Shown in pieces: positions 7,967 through 15,665 of a stretch of 64,000 nt of DNA. Positions within the stretch are counted from its first letter, which is position 1. Every line of letters begins with the position of its first letter. The notes under the pieces are model-generated. The model saw nothing but the letters and a program-made list of their open reading frames with translations. It was not told the origin of the DNA and ran no database searches. Where the stretch lies: contig JABFXY010000034.1 of assembly GCA_013361525.1 (NCBI GenBank), forward strand, positions 19,800 to 83,799. The letters are read 5' to 3'. This stretch comes from Polyangiaceae bacterium (GTDB lineage: Bacteria; Myxococcota_A; Polyangia; Polyangiales; Polyangiaceae). The position numbers and the translations under genes are program-made.

Positions 7967-8989
7967 GTGGTAACGCCCTCCGCGCTCGAGCTAGGCGCCC
8001 AGAACGTCGTCCAGAGCTACCTCGCTGCACGCCCTGGGGAGGTGCTCGTCATCGTCCACAACAAGGCGGAGGAGCTCGTCGGTTTGCTGCGCAGAGCAGC
8101 TTCGGACGCCGATGTTTCGACCGACGTCATCTCGGCCGAAGAGCTCTCGCGGATGGGCCAAGGGCTCGCTGGCGCGAGCGTCGACAGAGCCATGTCTCGT
8201 GGCGGCCCCGTCATTTGGATTGCCGAGCCGGGCCTTCCGAACTGGGTCGTGCATATGGTGAAGAACCGCGCCAACCGGCACCAGTGCCGCCATCTGCACG
8301 TCCCGCACGCCGACCGCCGGCTATTCGAGCAGAGCATTCGGGCCGCTCCCGACGAGCTCGCGGCGATCAATCAACGGGTCGTTCGCTTGCTTTCGGCGGC
8401 AGCAACGATAACCGTGACGAGCCAAGCCGGCACCGATTTGGAGATTCGCCTCGACCCACGCTTCCCGCTCGTGGAGCTCTGCGGTCGGCCCGCCCCCGGG
8501 GAGACGCATTGGCTACCGGCCGGCCAGGTCTATACCCATCCCGTGAGCGTCACCGGAACGTTCGTGGCCGATAGGGGGGTGCTCATTGCCGGGTCGTCGT
8601 CGGAACGATCCATCGGGCGCGCGCATCCTGGGCGCTTCGAGCTGACACGTGGGTTCGTTCGAGCAGCAACCTGCGATATCCCGTCCGAGCAAGCGGCGCT
8701 CGACGAATACTTCGCCAGCGATACCCATGCACGGCGGGTCGCATCCGTGATCGTTCCCACGAACTACCTGGTTCGTGCCGAAATCGGGCATCGCGCGCAA
8801 GACGGGCTATTGCCGGGCCTCAACATGAACTTGGGGTTTGCCGACGACGCCACGCACGCACCCTTCAAAACGACGGTGCAAATGTGCCTTTACGCGCGCA
8901 ATCTAACGGTCATGGCGGACGACCGCGTCCTCGTCCAAAAAGGGCGATTTACGCCGCTCGTGCTACAGGGCGAATCCCCCTTTCGTTGA
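7967..8989 (+). CDS. M29-aminopeptidase/NicX-like metalloprotein
   Basis: A 340-residue protein that resembles the family holding M29 aminopeptidases and the NicX-type dihydroxypyridine dioxygenase. It has an N-terminal Rossmann-like half (PGEVLVIVHN), the middle stretch GTDLEIRL...LPAGQVYTHPV and a C-terminal metal-site half (RAEIGH...THAPFKTTVQMCL). In the family the third-strand motif normally reads P-x-G-E-V-Y; here the metal-ligand Glu position is Gln (PAGQVY), so catalysis could be altered or the alignment could be off. A -10-like CTACACT lies about 15 bases before the GTG start, giving a very short leader. Assignment is at fold level only. Confidence 0.74.
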   Translation: MVTPSALELGAQNVVQSYLAARPGEVLVIVHNKAEELVGLLRRAASDADVSTDVISAEELSRMGQGLAGASVDRAMSRGGPVIWIAEPGLPNWVVHMVKNRANRHQCRHLHVPHADRRLFEQSIRAAPDELAAINQRVVRLLSAAATITVTSQAGTDLEIRLDPRFPLVELCGRPAPGETHWLPAGQVYTHPVSVTGTFVADRGVLIAGSSSERSIGRAHPGRFELTRGFVRAATCDIPSEQAALDEYFASDTHARRVASVIVPTNYLVRAEIGHRAQDGLLPGLNMNLGFADDATHAPFKTTVQMCLYARNLTVMADDRVLVQKGRFTPLVLQGESPFR

Positions 8990-9002
8990 CGCAGCCCGCT
9001 AT

Positions 9003-9911
9003 TCAGAAGGAGTACGTCACCTTGGTCTGCTCGGTGGCGGTCCCCTTCATGCTGTCGACGCCGTTGGGAAATACGTTTTCGAGCTCGTCGTTGAAGTCAC
9101 TCGCGACGAGCAATCCCGTGTCGGCGCGAAGCTCCATCGTGCCCTTCCGCTTGGACTTCTTCTTGCCGAGCTTCTTGTCGTTGCCCTCATTCGTCTGCTC
9201 GACGTCGAGCACGACGATCTTCTTGCCACCTTCGTCGCGGATCGCCTTCACTTTCATGGATATCGTCACGGTGGGCTTTTCGCCGTCGTCGGTGTCGGCC
9301 ATCTGCTCCGCGAGGGCCTTCGCGAAATCGTCCAGCGAGTCGCCGACCTTCACCTTGTCCGGGAGCGCAGCGAGCGCATCTTTCGGCTCGGCGAAGTGTC
9401 GGTAATGCGGCTCGACATCTTTGCGTTCCTCCGGCGTCAGCGCCGCTCCGTCTTCACGTGTCACCGACGTCGCGCCGTTCTTCGCCTCGACGATGTACGT
9501 CTTTCCAGCCGTGGGGGACGAACGGTCCATGTTCGAGCCGCCGATCGCCGATTTTCTCTCGTTGGCGGTGTACGTGACCTTCACCTTCGAGCAGAGCTTT
9601 CCCTCGATTGCGAGGCACTCCTCCGATCGGTTGACGATATAGGTGCTGGTGCCTTCGATATCGGCGTGCCCCTTCTCCTTCGTGACCATGACGAACTTCT
9701 GCGTTCGCTCGCGCGTCGTCTTGTCGCCGGCAGCCGGATAATGCTTCGTGATCGCCACCTCGCCGGCCGCAGGAGCAGGAGCAGGCGCAGATGAGGCGGC
9801 CGTCACTGCGGTGCCGGAAGCCTGCGCCGACGCCGTCGACGCGTTCTGGTCCCCGCATGCAGCCAGCGACAACACGGAGGTGAGTAACCAAGCGGAACAC
9901 TTCGAGTCCAT
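9003..9911 (-). CDS. hypothetical lipoprotein
   Basis: A 302-residue lipoprotein (signal peptide with SLAACG lipobox, then an Ala/Ser/Pro linker to about residue 48). The mature domain is beta-rich with Lys/Asp-rich loops and ends in paired strands (GTMELRADTGLLVASDF and GTATEQTKVTYSF), giving the look of an outer-membrane-associated lipocalin or LolA-like shell. No family was recognised with confidence. It converges with the M29-like gene across 13 bp. Confidence 0.8.
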   Translation of the reverse strand: MDSKCSAWLLTSVLSLAACGDQNASTASAQASGTAVTAASSAPAPAPAAGEVAITKHYPAAGDKTTRERTQKFVMVTKEKGHADIEGTSTYIVNRSEECLAIEGKLCSKVKVTYTANERKSAIGGSNMDRSSPTAGKTYIVEAKNGATSVTREDGAALTPEERKDVEPHYRHFAEPKDALAALPDKVKVGDSLDDFAKALAEQMADTDDGEKPTVTISMKVKAIRDEGGKKIVVLDVEQTNEGNDKKLGKKKSKRKGTMELRADTGLLVASDFNDELENVFPNGVDSMKGTATEQTKVTYSF

Positions 9912-10006
9912 CGGGCGAAGCTACGTGGGTTCGACCACGGAGCCAATGGGCTCGGGGCGTCTGCGAAGACGTCGATCGCACGGCGAATCGCCCGCCAGAC
10001 CCTCGT

Positions 10007-10356
10007 TCAATAGGAGGTGCCGTCTTTGCGACTGAAGATGCCGCGGCCATCGGGCCCTTTGCGGTACGCCAAATCGACGTCGGGATACTCCGCCGAGTCC
10101 TCCGGATCGCGGTTACTGATTTCGAGATAACGCGCCGGCTGGTCGCTGCGATTGACGCGGTGATGGCCATTTCGATTGTCGGCCGGAAAACCTGCGCACA
10201 TCCCGGCAGGAAGGGTCTGCTCACCCTCGACGGTGTTAGAGCACGACCTCCCCCTCCACGACGTAGACGAGCTCATCTTCGCGCGTGTGAAAGTGCCGCA
10301 TCGCGGACTCTTTACCAGGTGGCAGTGTCGTCAGGTTTACGCCTCCGCCCCCTTTC
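10007..10356 (-). pseudogene. decayed cupin-domain gene (5' truncated and frameshifted)
   Basis: Two abutting frames on the minus strand encode adjacent parts of one cupin. The first (about 10340 down to a stop at 10238-10236) reads VNLTTLPPG...MRHFHTREDELVYVVEGEVVL, which is cupin motif 1. The second, in the next frame, continues with EGEQTLPAGMCAGFPADN and GHHRVNRSDQPARYLEI (motif 2), ending in YPDVDLAYRKGPDG to the stop at 10007. A one-base indel near 10236-10240 separates them. The N-terminal 20-40 residues usual before motif 1 are missing because the von Willebrand gene stop codon (10361-10359) lies there, in the same frame. A sequencing error could explain the frameshift but not the missing start. 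Confidence 0.75.
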
Positions 10357-10358
10357 GC

Positions 10359-11873
10359 TCATTGCGTGCTCTCGAATGCGCGCTGTGCATTCGATCGCGA
10401 CGTCGCTTTGGGCGCGTTCGGCTCGGCGGGCCTCCCAGGGGCCGGGCGCTTGAATCCGCTCGAGGCCTTGTCCAGCGACTCTTCCTGCTGGTCGAAGCTG
10501 CTCGCGACACCGCCGGCGCGGCTCGCCGGAACGGCAACGGAAGCGTCCTTCTTCGACTTCTGGACGGATTGCCGTGCTTGCTCGAGCCGCTTCTCGGCCT
10601 CGTCCACGCGACCTTCCCGAAACAGGCTGTTCGCGTCGATGAGCGCGGCCGCCGTTTCGGTGCGCTGAACGCGGTCCAGGACGACGCCGTCGATAGGCGC
10701 GATCTTGGATGGGTCGGTCACGAGATCGATCGCGAGCGAGCCCGTCTCTTCGACGTCTTTCGCCGAGCTCAAATCGCGATACGCGACACGGATGTCCGCG
10801 ACCGTGAGCGGCCCAGCTTGCGTCGCCGGAACGCGAACTTTGAGGAGGACGGTGTTCTTCATTCCCTTGGCGAAACCGCCGAGCGGCACCGTGATGCGCG
10901 ACCCGAACCGTTGGAACTCGCGATCCGGGAGGTTCATCAGCTCGACGCCGTTTTTGAGCTCGATGTGGGCGACCGCATTCGCGGCGCGCGTCTCTTCGAG
11001 CTTCTTCGCCTCCGCCTCGAAGACGGCCGGCAAGCCGGCCTCGTTCTCGACGAAGTAATGCCCGCCGTTCGAGGAGCGGGCGATCGCCGTCATGACTTGT
11101 TCGTTGTAATCGAGCGCGACGCCGATCGTCGTAATGCTGATGCCGGAGGTCATCGCGCGGCGAGCGAGCACGTTGAACTCCTCGGGTTTGCGCATGCCCG
11201 CGGTCGGCTCGCCGTCGGAGAGAAGCAGAACGCGCTCGACGTCCGGCCGCGCTCCATTGGTCCGCGCAACCGTGAGCTGCGCCAGCGCCTCCGACAGCCC
11301 GCAGGAGATGCAGGTGTCGCCGCCCAATTGAATGCCTCGGATCGCGCTCGCGATGGTCGGGCGCGTCGAGGCGTCGATCTTCGTGGGCGGGACCACGACC
11401 TCGGTCTTCGTATCGAATGCAATGACCGAGACGCTGTCGCCGTCACGCAGCCGATCCACCGCGGCAACCGCAGCGGCGACCGCATTGGGCAGACGCGCGC
11501 CCTTCATCGAGCCGGACTTGTCGATGACGAGCGAGACGCTCGCGGCGGGCGGCGCCGTCGCGGCGCCCCCTTCACCCGGCGTGAGCTCGAGCAGGACGAA
11601 CGATTCGGAGGATTGGTTCGCGCGCATCGCGGGGTGCCCGACGCGGCCCTCCACGACCAGGGTCGAGCCGATGCGGAACTCGGTCGGAGTCTTGTCGACC
11701 CGCGGTGCGTCCGCCGACCCCGCAATGAGCTCGTCGGCTTCGTCCACGGCTTGCTGGCTGGCGGCAACGTCGCGCTTCGCCCCGAAGCCCCCTGCCGGTG
11801 TGACCGCGTACACCGCCGAGCCCACCCCCACCATGCCGGCAACGGCCAACCCGATGAACGTCGCGAGTTTCAT
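10359..11873 (-). CDS. von Willebrand factor A domain protein, exported
   Basis: A 504-residue protein with an N-terminal hydrophobic signal or anchor (MKLATFIGLAVAG...). A vWA domain spans about residues 95-285 and has a complete MIDAS: DKSGS first loop, a Thr/Asp-rich second loop and SDGEPT third loop. Two Cys in DTCISCGL lie in the ligand-proximal region. Beyond it are beta-sandwich-like segments and a charged helical tail (RVDEAEKRLEQARQS) ending in a low-complexity basic end. Such proteins bind partner proteins through a metal ion; the partner is unknown. MKLATF at 11873 was chosen because upstream codons give no signal peptide. The decayed cupin follows in the same frame. Confidence 0.9.
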   Translation of the reverse strand: MKLATFIGLAVAGMVGVGSAVYAVTPAGGFGAKRDVAASQQAVDEADELIAGSADAPRVDKTPTEFRIGSTLVVEGRVGHPAMRANQSSESFVLLELTPGEGGAATAPPAASVSLVIDKSGSMKGARLPNAVAAAVAAVDRLRDGDSVSVIAFDTKTEVVVPPTKIDASTRPTIASAIRGIQLGGDTCISCGLSEALAQLTVARTNGARPDVERVLLLSDGEPTAGMRKPEEFNVLARRAMTSGISITTIGVALDYNEQVMTAIARSSNGGHYFVENEAGLPAVFEAEAKKLEETRAANAVAHIELKNGVELMNLPDREFQRFGSRITVPLGGFAKGMKNTVLLKVRVPATQAGPLTVADIRVAYRDLSSAKDVEETGSLAIDLVTDPSKIAPIDGVVLDRVQRTETAAALIDANSLFREGRVDEAEKRLEQARQSVQKSKKDASVAVPASRAGGVASSFDQQEESLDKASSGFKRPAPGRPAEPNAPKATSRSNAQRAFESTQ

Positions 11874-12101
11874 TCGATCGGCTCCTGATCCTCCGCCCCG
11901 CGAGTATGCGGCACGGCCCCTCGTCCCCACGAGCGCGAGGATTGTGACCGATCCGGCGTGAGATTCCGCGAACAGTGTTCGATTCCGACGTAGGCGCTCC
12001 GCAAAACCGAGGGAAGGAGCGCCGACGGTGCTCGGTTTCGCCGCAAATAGCCCCGAATGCACCGCGCGAATCCGAGGCGACGCGATCGGTGACGAGGTCG
12101 T

Positions 12102-12545
12102 ATGACGGCGCAACCAATGACCGCCCGACATGCCCGACTTCATCTCCTGCTCGCCGCCTGCGCCCTCGCAGGTTGTGGAAACAAGAACGACGCCAGCGCC
12201 TCAGCGTCGGCCTCCGCGAAAGGATTGGCCCCGACCTGCGCCGAGGTCGGCTCGGAGTACGGCGCGTTCTACGCGGACGATCTCATCAAGAGCGCGCCGC
12301 CGAACGTGAAGGTCGAGGAGCAAGCGTTCAAGAAGGGCGTCCAGGCTGCGTACATCGAGTCCTGTGAGAAGGACCAATGGGGATCGATCACGCTCGACTG
12401 CCTGAGCGCTGTCTTCAAAAAAGGCGATCCGAAGAAGCGACTCCAGCAGACCGAGGTGTGCATCGAAGCCATCGGCAAAGACAAGCTCGACCGGCTCAAC
12501 AAGGCGACCGTCGATGCGATGACCAAGGCATCCGCGCCTAAGTAG
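12102..12545 (+). CDS. hypothetical small lipoprotein
   Basis: A 147-residue lipoprotein: the signal region LHLLLAACALAGC gives the lipobox ALAGC, followed by an Asp/Ala/Ser run and a mostly helical domain with four Cys (TCAEVG, ESCEKD, LDCLSAV and EVCIEAIG). The regular Cys spacing suggests two disulfides. A second Met at residue 6 is an equally good start. It is divergent from the von Willebrand gene and convergent with ttcA. No family recognised. Confidence 0.75.
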   Translation: MTAQPMTARHARLHLLLAACALAGCGNKNDASASASASAKGLAPTCAEVGSEYGAFYADDLIKSAPPNVKVEEQAFKKGVQAAYIESCEKDQWGSITLDCLSAVFKKGDPKKRLQQTEVCIEAIGKDKLDRLNKATVDAMTKASAPK

Positions 12546-12570
12546 CGATCGATCGACGGCGCGCCGCCGC

Positions 12571-13422
12571 TTACGACTCTTGATTGCTGATCACGGGCAG
12601 CGCGCGCGCATGACGCTTCGTCGGCGCGGACTCGACCGGGCGAGGCCGAACCTCGGGCGGGCGTACGTCCCACGCCGCGCGAACGTCGCGATCCAGCAAG
12701 TGCGTGGGCCGTACGTTGCGCAGAGCATTGAGCATCACCGCGCGAATTTGCGGATTGTGCTCCTCGAGCTGGGTGATGAGCGCCCCGACCGCGTCGCGCT
12801 TGAGGCCGTCCTGCGAGCCGCACAGATTACATGGCAAAATCGGGAACGCCTGCTCGACGGCGAGCGCGGCGATGTCCTCTTCCGCACATTCGATGAGCGG
12901 GCGAATGACCTCGAATCGCCCGTCGTCCGTCGTGTAGCGAGCCGGCATCGCCTGAAGCTTGCCGCTGTAGAAGAGGTTCAACAGAAACGTCTCCAGCGTG
13001 TCTTCGCGGTGATGCCCGAGCGCGATCTTGTTGCACCCGAGACGCTCGGCGGCGGTGTAGAGAATGCCGCGCCGCAAGCGTGAGCATAGCGAGCAGTACG
13101 TACCGCCCGGCTCGACGTGCGACATGACGACCGAATAGGTGTCTTCCGACAGGATCTCGAAGCGGTGCCCGTTTGCCTCCAGCCACGACCGGAGCGGTGC
13201 ACCGTCGTACCCTGGTTGGCGCTGATCCAGATGGACGGCGACAAGCTCGATGCGAAAAGGAAGCTTCGCCTCCAACCGGCGGAGCAGGTGCAGCATCGAA
13301 TAGCTGTCTTTTCCGCCGCTCAGCGCGACCATGATCCGATCGCCTGCTTCGAGCAGAGCGTAGTCGGCGGACGTCTGCGCGACCTGTCGGAGGAGACGCT
13401 GTTCGATACGGCTGGGCTTCAT
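12571..13422 (-). CDS. ttcA: tRNA 2-thiocytidine biosynthesis protein TtcA
   Basis: PP-loop ATP pyrophosphatase that thiolates cytidine 32 of tRNA in an ATP- and Fe-S-dependent reaction. The N-terminal PP-loop SGGKDS (about residue 35) and the two CxxC pairs typical of TtcA (YCSLCSRL and PCNLCGSQ) are present, with the LGHHREDTLET active-site stretch between. The 3' third (DVRPPEVRPRP...) is a basic tail somewhat longer than usual. ATG at 13422 starts MKPSRIEQ, the usual TtcA beginning; the frame stays open upstream only as an antisense shadow of the DUF2169 gene. Housekeeping gene, and one of the few in the window with a certain role. Confidence 0.93.
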   Translation of the reverse strand: MKPSRIEQRLLRQVAQTSADYALLEAGDRIMVALSGGKDSYSMLHLLRRLEAKLPFRIELVAVHLDQRQPGYDGAPLRSWLEANGHRFEILSEDTYSVVMSHVEPGGTYCSLCSRLRRGILYTAAERLGCNKIALGHHREDTLETFLLNLFYSGKLQAMPARYTTDDGRFEVIRPLIECAEEDIAALAVEQAFPILPCNLCGSQDGLKRDAVGALITQLEEHNPQIRAVMLNALRNVRPTHLLDRDVRAAWDVRPPEVRPRPVESAPTKRHARALPVISNQES

Positions 13423-13536
13423 TTTCGCCGAACCATGGCACGACCGCGCGGCGGGTGCGATCGGACTCGATCGGAAGCGTGAATCGCCGCTCGGCAGGCA
13501 CCCCAACCGCCGCGAGCTTGGTGTTACGTTTGGCGA

Positions 13537-14739
13537 GTGCTGGTCGCGCGGCGAGCCCCAGTACCCGTCGGGCTCGTTCGATTCACGGACCGGCCCGACT
13601 CGTACTCGATCGTGGTCAAGGTCACCTACGACATTGGCCAACCGGGTTGGGCTCCGCGCATGGTCGACGCAGATCCGCTTTCGGGCGACGCGCTCGACGA
13701 GAACGAGACGCGTACATATCCATCCGACTTCGCGCCGTTGAAGCTCACCTGCGACGTCCTCATCGTCGGCGATGCTTTGCTCGATCAGGAGACGCCGGCG
13801 CGCGTGATCGCGTCGGCGCTTTCGAAGCACGCCGTGTGTTCTGCGCTATTGGGCCCATTACCCGCGGATCCGACGGATATCCTCGCGCAGCACGCACCGC
13901 TCGATCAGCGTATTCCGTGGCCCCAATTGCCGCTCGAAGTTGGGGTCGAATACGGTGGTATTCGCCTCGCCACGATCCTTCCCGGCCCGATACCTTCGGC
14001 TGCGATCGTCTTCGGAGGCGAGCTCGCCACGGCGATCGCATTGCCATTGCATATCGACGGCATTCTGCTCGATCCGATCGAGGCGACGTGCAACGTCACG
14101 TTCCGCGGGTGTTTTCAACACGGCGGTGATCTCGCCGAGGCGCTTCTCGTCGTCGATCCGACTGCGAGCCTGACCAGCGTCGCGATCGACGAGGTCGAGT
14201 CCTGGCCTCGCACTCCGATCGATATCGACCCTCAGGCCGAGCCCGAAGAGGACGACGCCGCGTTCGCCCCGACGCCGATCGAAGTAGAGCCCGCGCCCGA
14301 GTCGCAAGACACCGACGTGCGACACATTCCGGCGCGAACGATCGAGATGTCGTCAGTCGCCGCGTCGCCTTCGCGCACCGAGGACGATTACGCCGATGAC
14401 GACGACGCGAAGCGAACGCTCATCTTCGAGCCCGACGAATCCGCGGCGCAAACGGTCCCGCGCACCCTTCCGCCTCCGCCGGCCGCCGAGGCCTGTGACG
14501 CAGAGCCGGCACCCGTCTCGATGAAGAGCAGCGCCCTGCCCTTCTTGAAGCCACTGCCGAACGCGAACGCCGCTGCGGTCGACCTGGGGATCGAAGACCC
14601 GCGCCGCCCTCTGCTCGTTATTGGAACGGTCGGAACACCGCTCGCCTACCCGCCGGTCCCGTTCGCGAGCTCCACCCGGGCAACGCGCGAGACGGAAAAC
14701 GCCGAAGCTTTCGCGGACGAGCCTTCGGACGGCGGCTGA
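13537..14739 (+). CDS. DUF2169 family protein with long acidic tail
   Basis: The N-terminal 230 residues match DUF2169: VVKVTYDI, LSGDALDENETRTYPSDFAPLKLTCDVLIVGDA and two later beta-rich blocks. DUF2169 genes are often found beside type VI secretion effectors and may serve as adaptors. The rest (230-400) is a disordered acidic/Pro-rich tail with runs of D and E (DDYADDDDAKR), which is unusual for the family. GTG start; no ribosome-binding site stands out. No VgrG, PAAR or other T6SS gene lies in the window, so this copy is an orphan. Confidence 0.84.
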   Translation: MLVARRAPVPVGLVRFTDRPDSYSIVVKVTYDIGQPGWAPRMVDADPLSGDALDENETRTYPSDFAPLKLTCDVLIVGDALLDQETPARVIASALSKHAVCSALLGPLPADPTDILAQHAPLDQRIPWPQLPLEVGVEYGGIRLATILPGPIPSAAIVFGGELATAIALPLHIDGILLDPIEATCNVTFRGCFQHGGDLAEALLVVDPTASLTSVAIDEVESWPRTPIDIDPQAEPEEDDAAFAPTPIEVEPAPESQDTDVRHIPARTIEMSSVAASPSRTEDDYADDDDAKRTLIFEPDESAAQTVPRTLPPPPAAEACDAEPAPVSMKSSALPFLKPLPNANAAAVDLGIEDPRRPLLVIGTVGTPLAYPPVPFASSTRATRETENAEAFADEPSDGG

Positions 14740-14741
14740 CA

Positions 14742-14789
14742 CTCCGCTGCGGAGCGGGCTCCGCAGACTCCGCAGGTGCGGAGCGCCCG
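14742..14789. repeat. nested GC-rich inverted repeats after DUF2169 gene
   Basis: A 13-bp palindrome CTCCGCTGCGGAG is followed by a stem whose arms are 14755-14765 (CGGGCTCCGCA) and 14777-14789 (TGCGGAGCGCCCG, complementary apart from two unpaired bases). No T-run follows. It could end transcription of the DUF2169 mRNA in a factor-assisted way or protect its 3' end. Confidence 0.55.
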
Positions 14790-14911
14790 CCGCAGGCCAC
14801 GACCCCGACAATCGGCGCCTTTTCGGGCCATTTCGCCTGGCACCAAGGCTGCAATGACAGGTTTCGACGGCGCGAGCAAAAAGCTCCGCGGCCGTCATGA
14901 GGAGGAACCCG

Positions 14912-15385
14912 ATGTCTCGCTGGATGAAGGTGGCTCTCGTCGCGCTCGGTCTCTCGGTGGTCCCCGTCTCGTACGCCCTCGCCGACAATGGTGATGCGGC
15001 GGTCGCGCAAGGGGCGAAGGACGGCAAGAAGGGCAACAAGAAGCACTTTCCGATGAACGGCGACCAATTCGTCGAGAAGGTCGACGCGCGCATGGCGAAG
15101 TCGAAGACCCGCATCGACGCGAAGCTCGACCACAAGAAGGTCCCCGCCGACAAGCAGAAGGAAATCCTCAGCGAGTTCGACCGAGGCAGCGCCAAGATTC
15201 ACGCAGCAGCCGTCGTCGCCGCGAAGGACGGCACCGTCACCGCCGACGAGGCGAAGAGTGTTCGGTCACTCGCGAAGGAGACGCGCAAAGCGATGCGCGA
15301 GAAGTACGGCATCGCCAAAGAGGGCAAGGGCGAGGGCAAAGGCAAGAAGAAGGGCCACAAGAAGGGCAAGGGCCAGCCCGCCTGA
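14912..15385 (+). CDS. small secreted lysine-rich protein
   Basis: A 157-residue protein starting MSRWMKVAL with a Sec signal peptide ending near ALADNG. The mature part is highly basic: a KDGKKGNKKH stretch, a helical core (EILSEFDRGSAKIHAAAV and ADEAKSVRSLAKETRKAMREK), then a tail of alternating Gly and Lys (EGKGEGKGKKKGHKKGKG). The ATG at 14912 has a strong ribosome-binding site (GAGGAGG 5 bases upstream) and is preferred to the one 15 bases earlier. Function unknown; binding to polyanions such as DNA, LPS or exopolysaccharide is an inference from charge alone. Confidence 0.72.
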   Translation: MSRWMKVALVALGLSVVPVSYALADNGDAAVAQGAKDGKKGNKKHFPMNGDQFVEKVDARMAKSKTRIDAKLDHKKVPADKQKEILSEFDRGSAKIHAAAVVAAKDGTVTADEAKSVRSLAKETRKAMREKYGIAKEGKGEGKGKKKGHKKGKGQPA

Positions 15386-15401
15386 GCCGCTCAGCAGCCG
15401 A

Positions 15402-15617
15402 TTAGCGCGCGACTTGGACGATGGGGAGCGGCTTGCGCCGAAGCTGGTCGGGGCGCGCCGCTCCCGTCTTCGCCGACGGATTCGATGCTTCTGCAGGGCC
15501 CCAGGTGCCGTCGTCGTGAAGCTCGTCGGCGCCGGTACGCGCAGTAGAGCGCTCACAAACGCACGCGGCGGACACTAGGCCCGCCGCGCTGAGAAGAATG
15601 ATCGTCGTGAGCTTCAT
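15402..15617 (-). CDS. very small lipoprotein
   Basis: A 71-residue protein with a clear signal peptide (MKLTTIILLSAAGLVSAAC) and lipobox VSAAC. The mature part is only about 52 residues, polar and basic at the end. It converges with the lysine-rich secreted protein (stops about 17 bp apart). No family recognised. Confidence 0.6.
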   Translation of the reverse strand: MKLTTIILLSAAGLVSAACVCERSTARTGADELHDDGTWGPAEASNPSAKTGAARPDQLRRKPLPIVQVAR

Positions 15618-15665
15618 GATCCGAATGGTGGCAAACCCACCATCCGCATCAAGGACAAACTCCGA

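Noticed and set aside
10176..11888. A 570-codon plus-strand frame across the von Willebrand gene
   Set aside because: The vWA MIDAS motifs and signal peptide are on the minus strand. The plus translation is an Arg/Asp-rich shadow.
13422..13830. Longer version of TtcA starting upstream
   Set aside because: The extra N-terminal residues are antisense to the DUF2169 gene and do not match TtcA, whose normal start is MKPSRIEQ-like at 13422.
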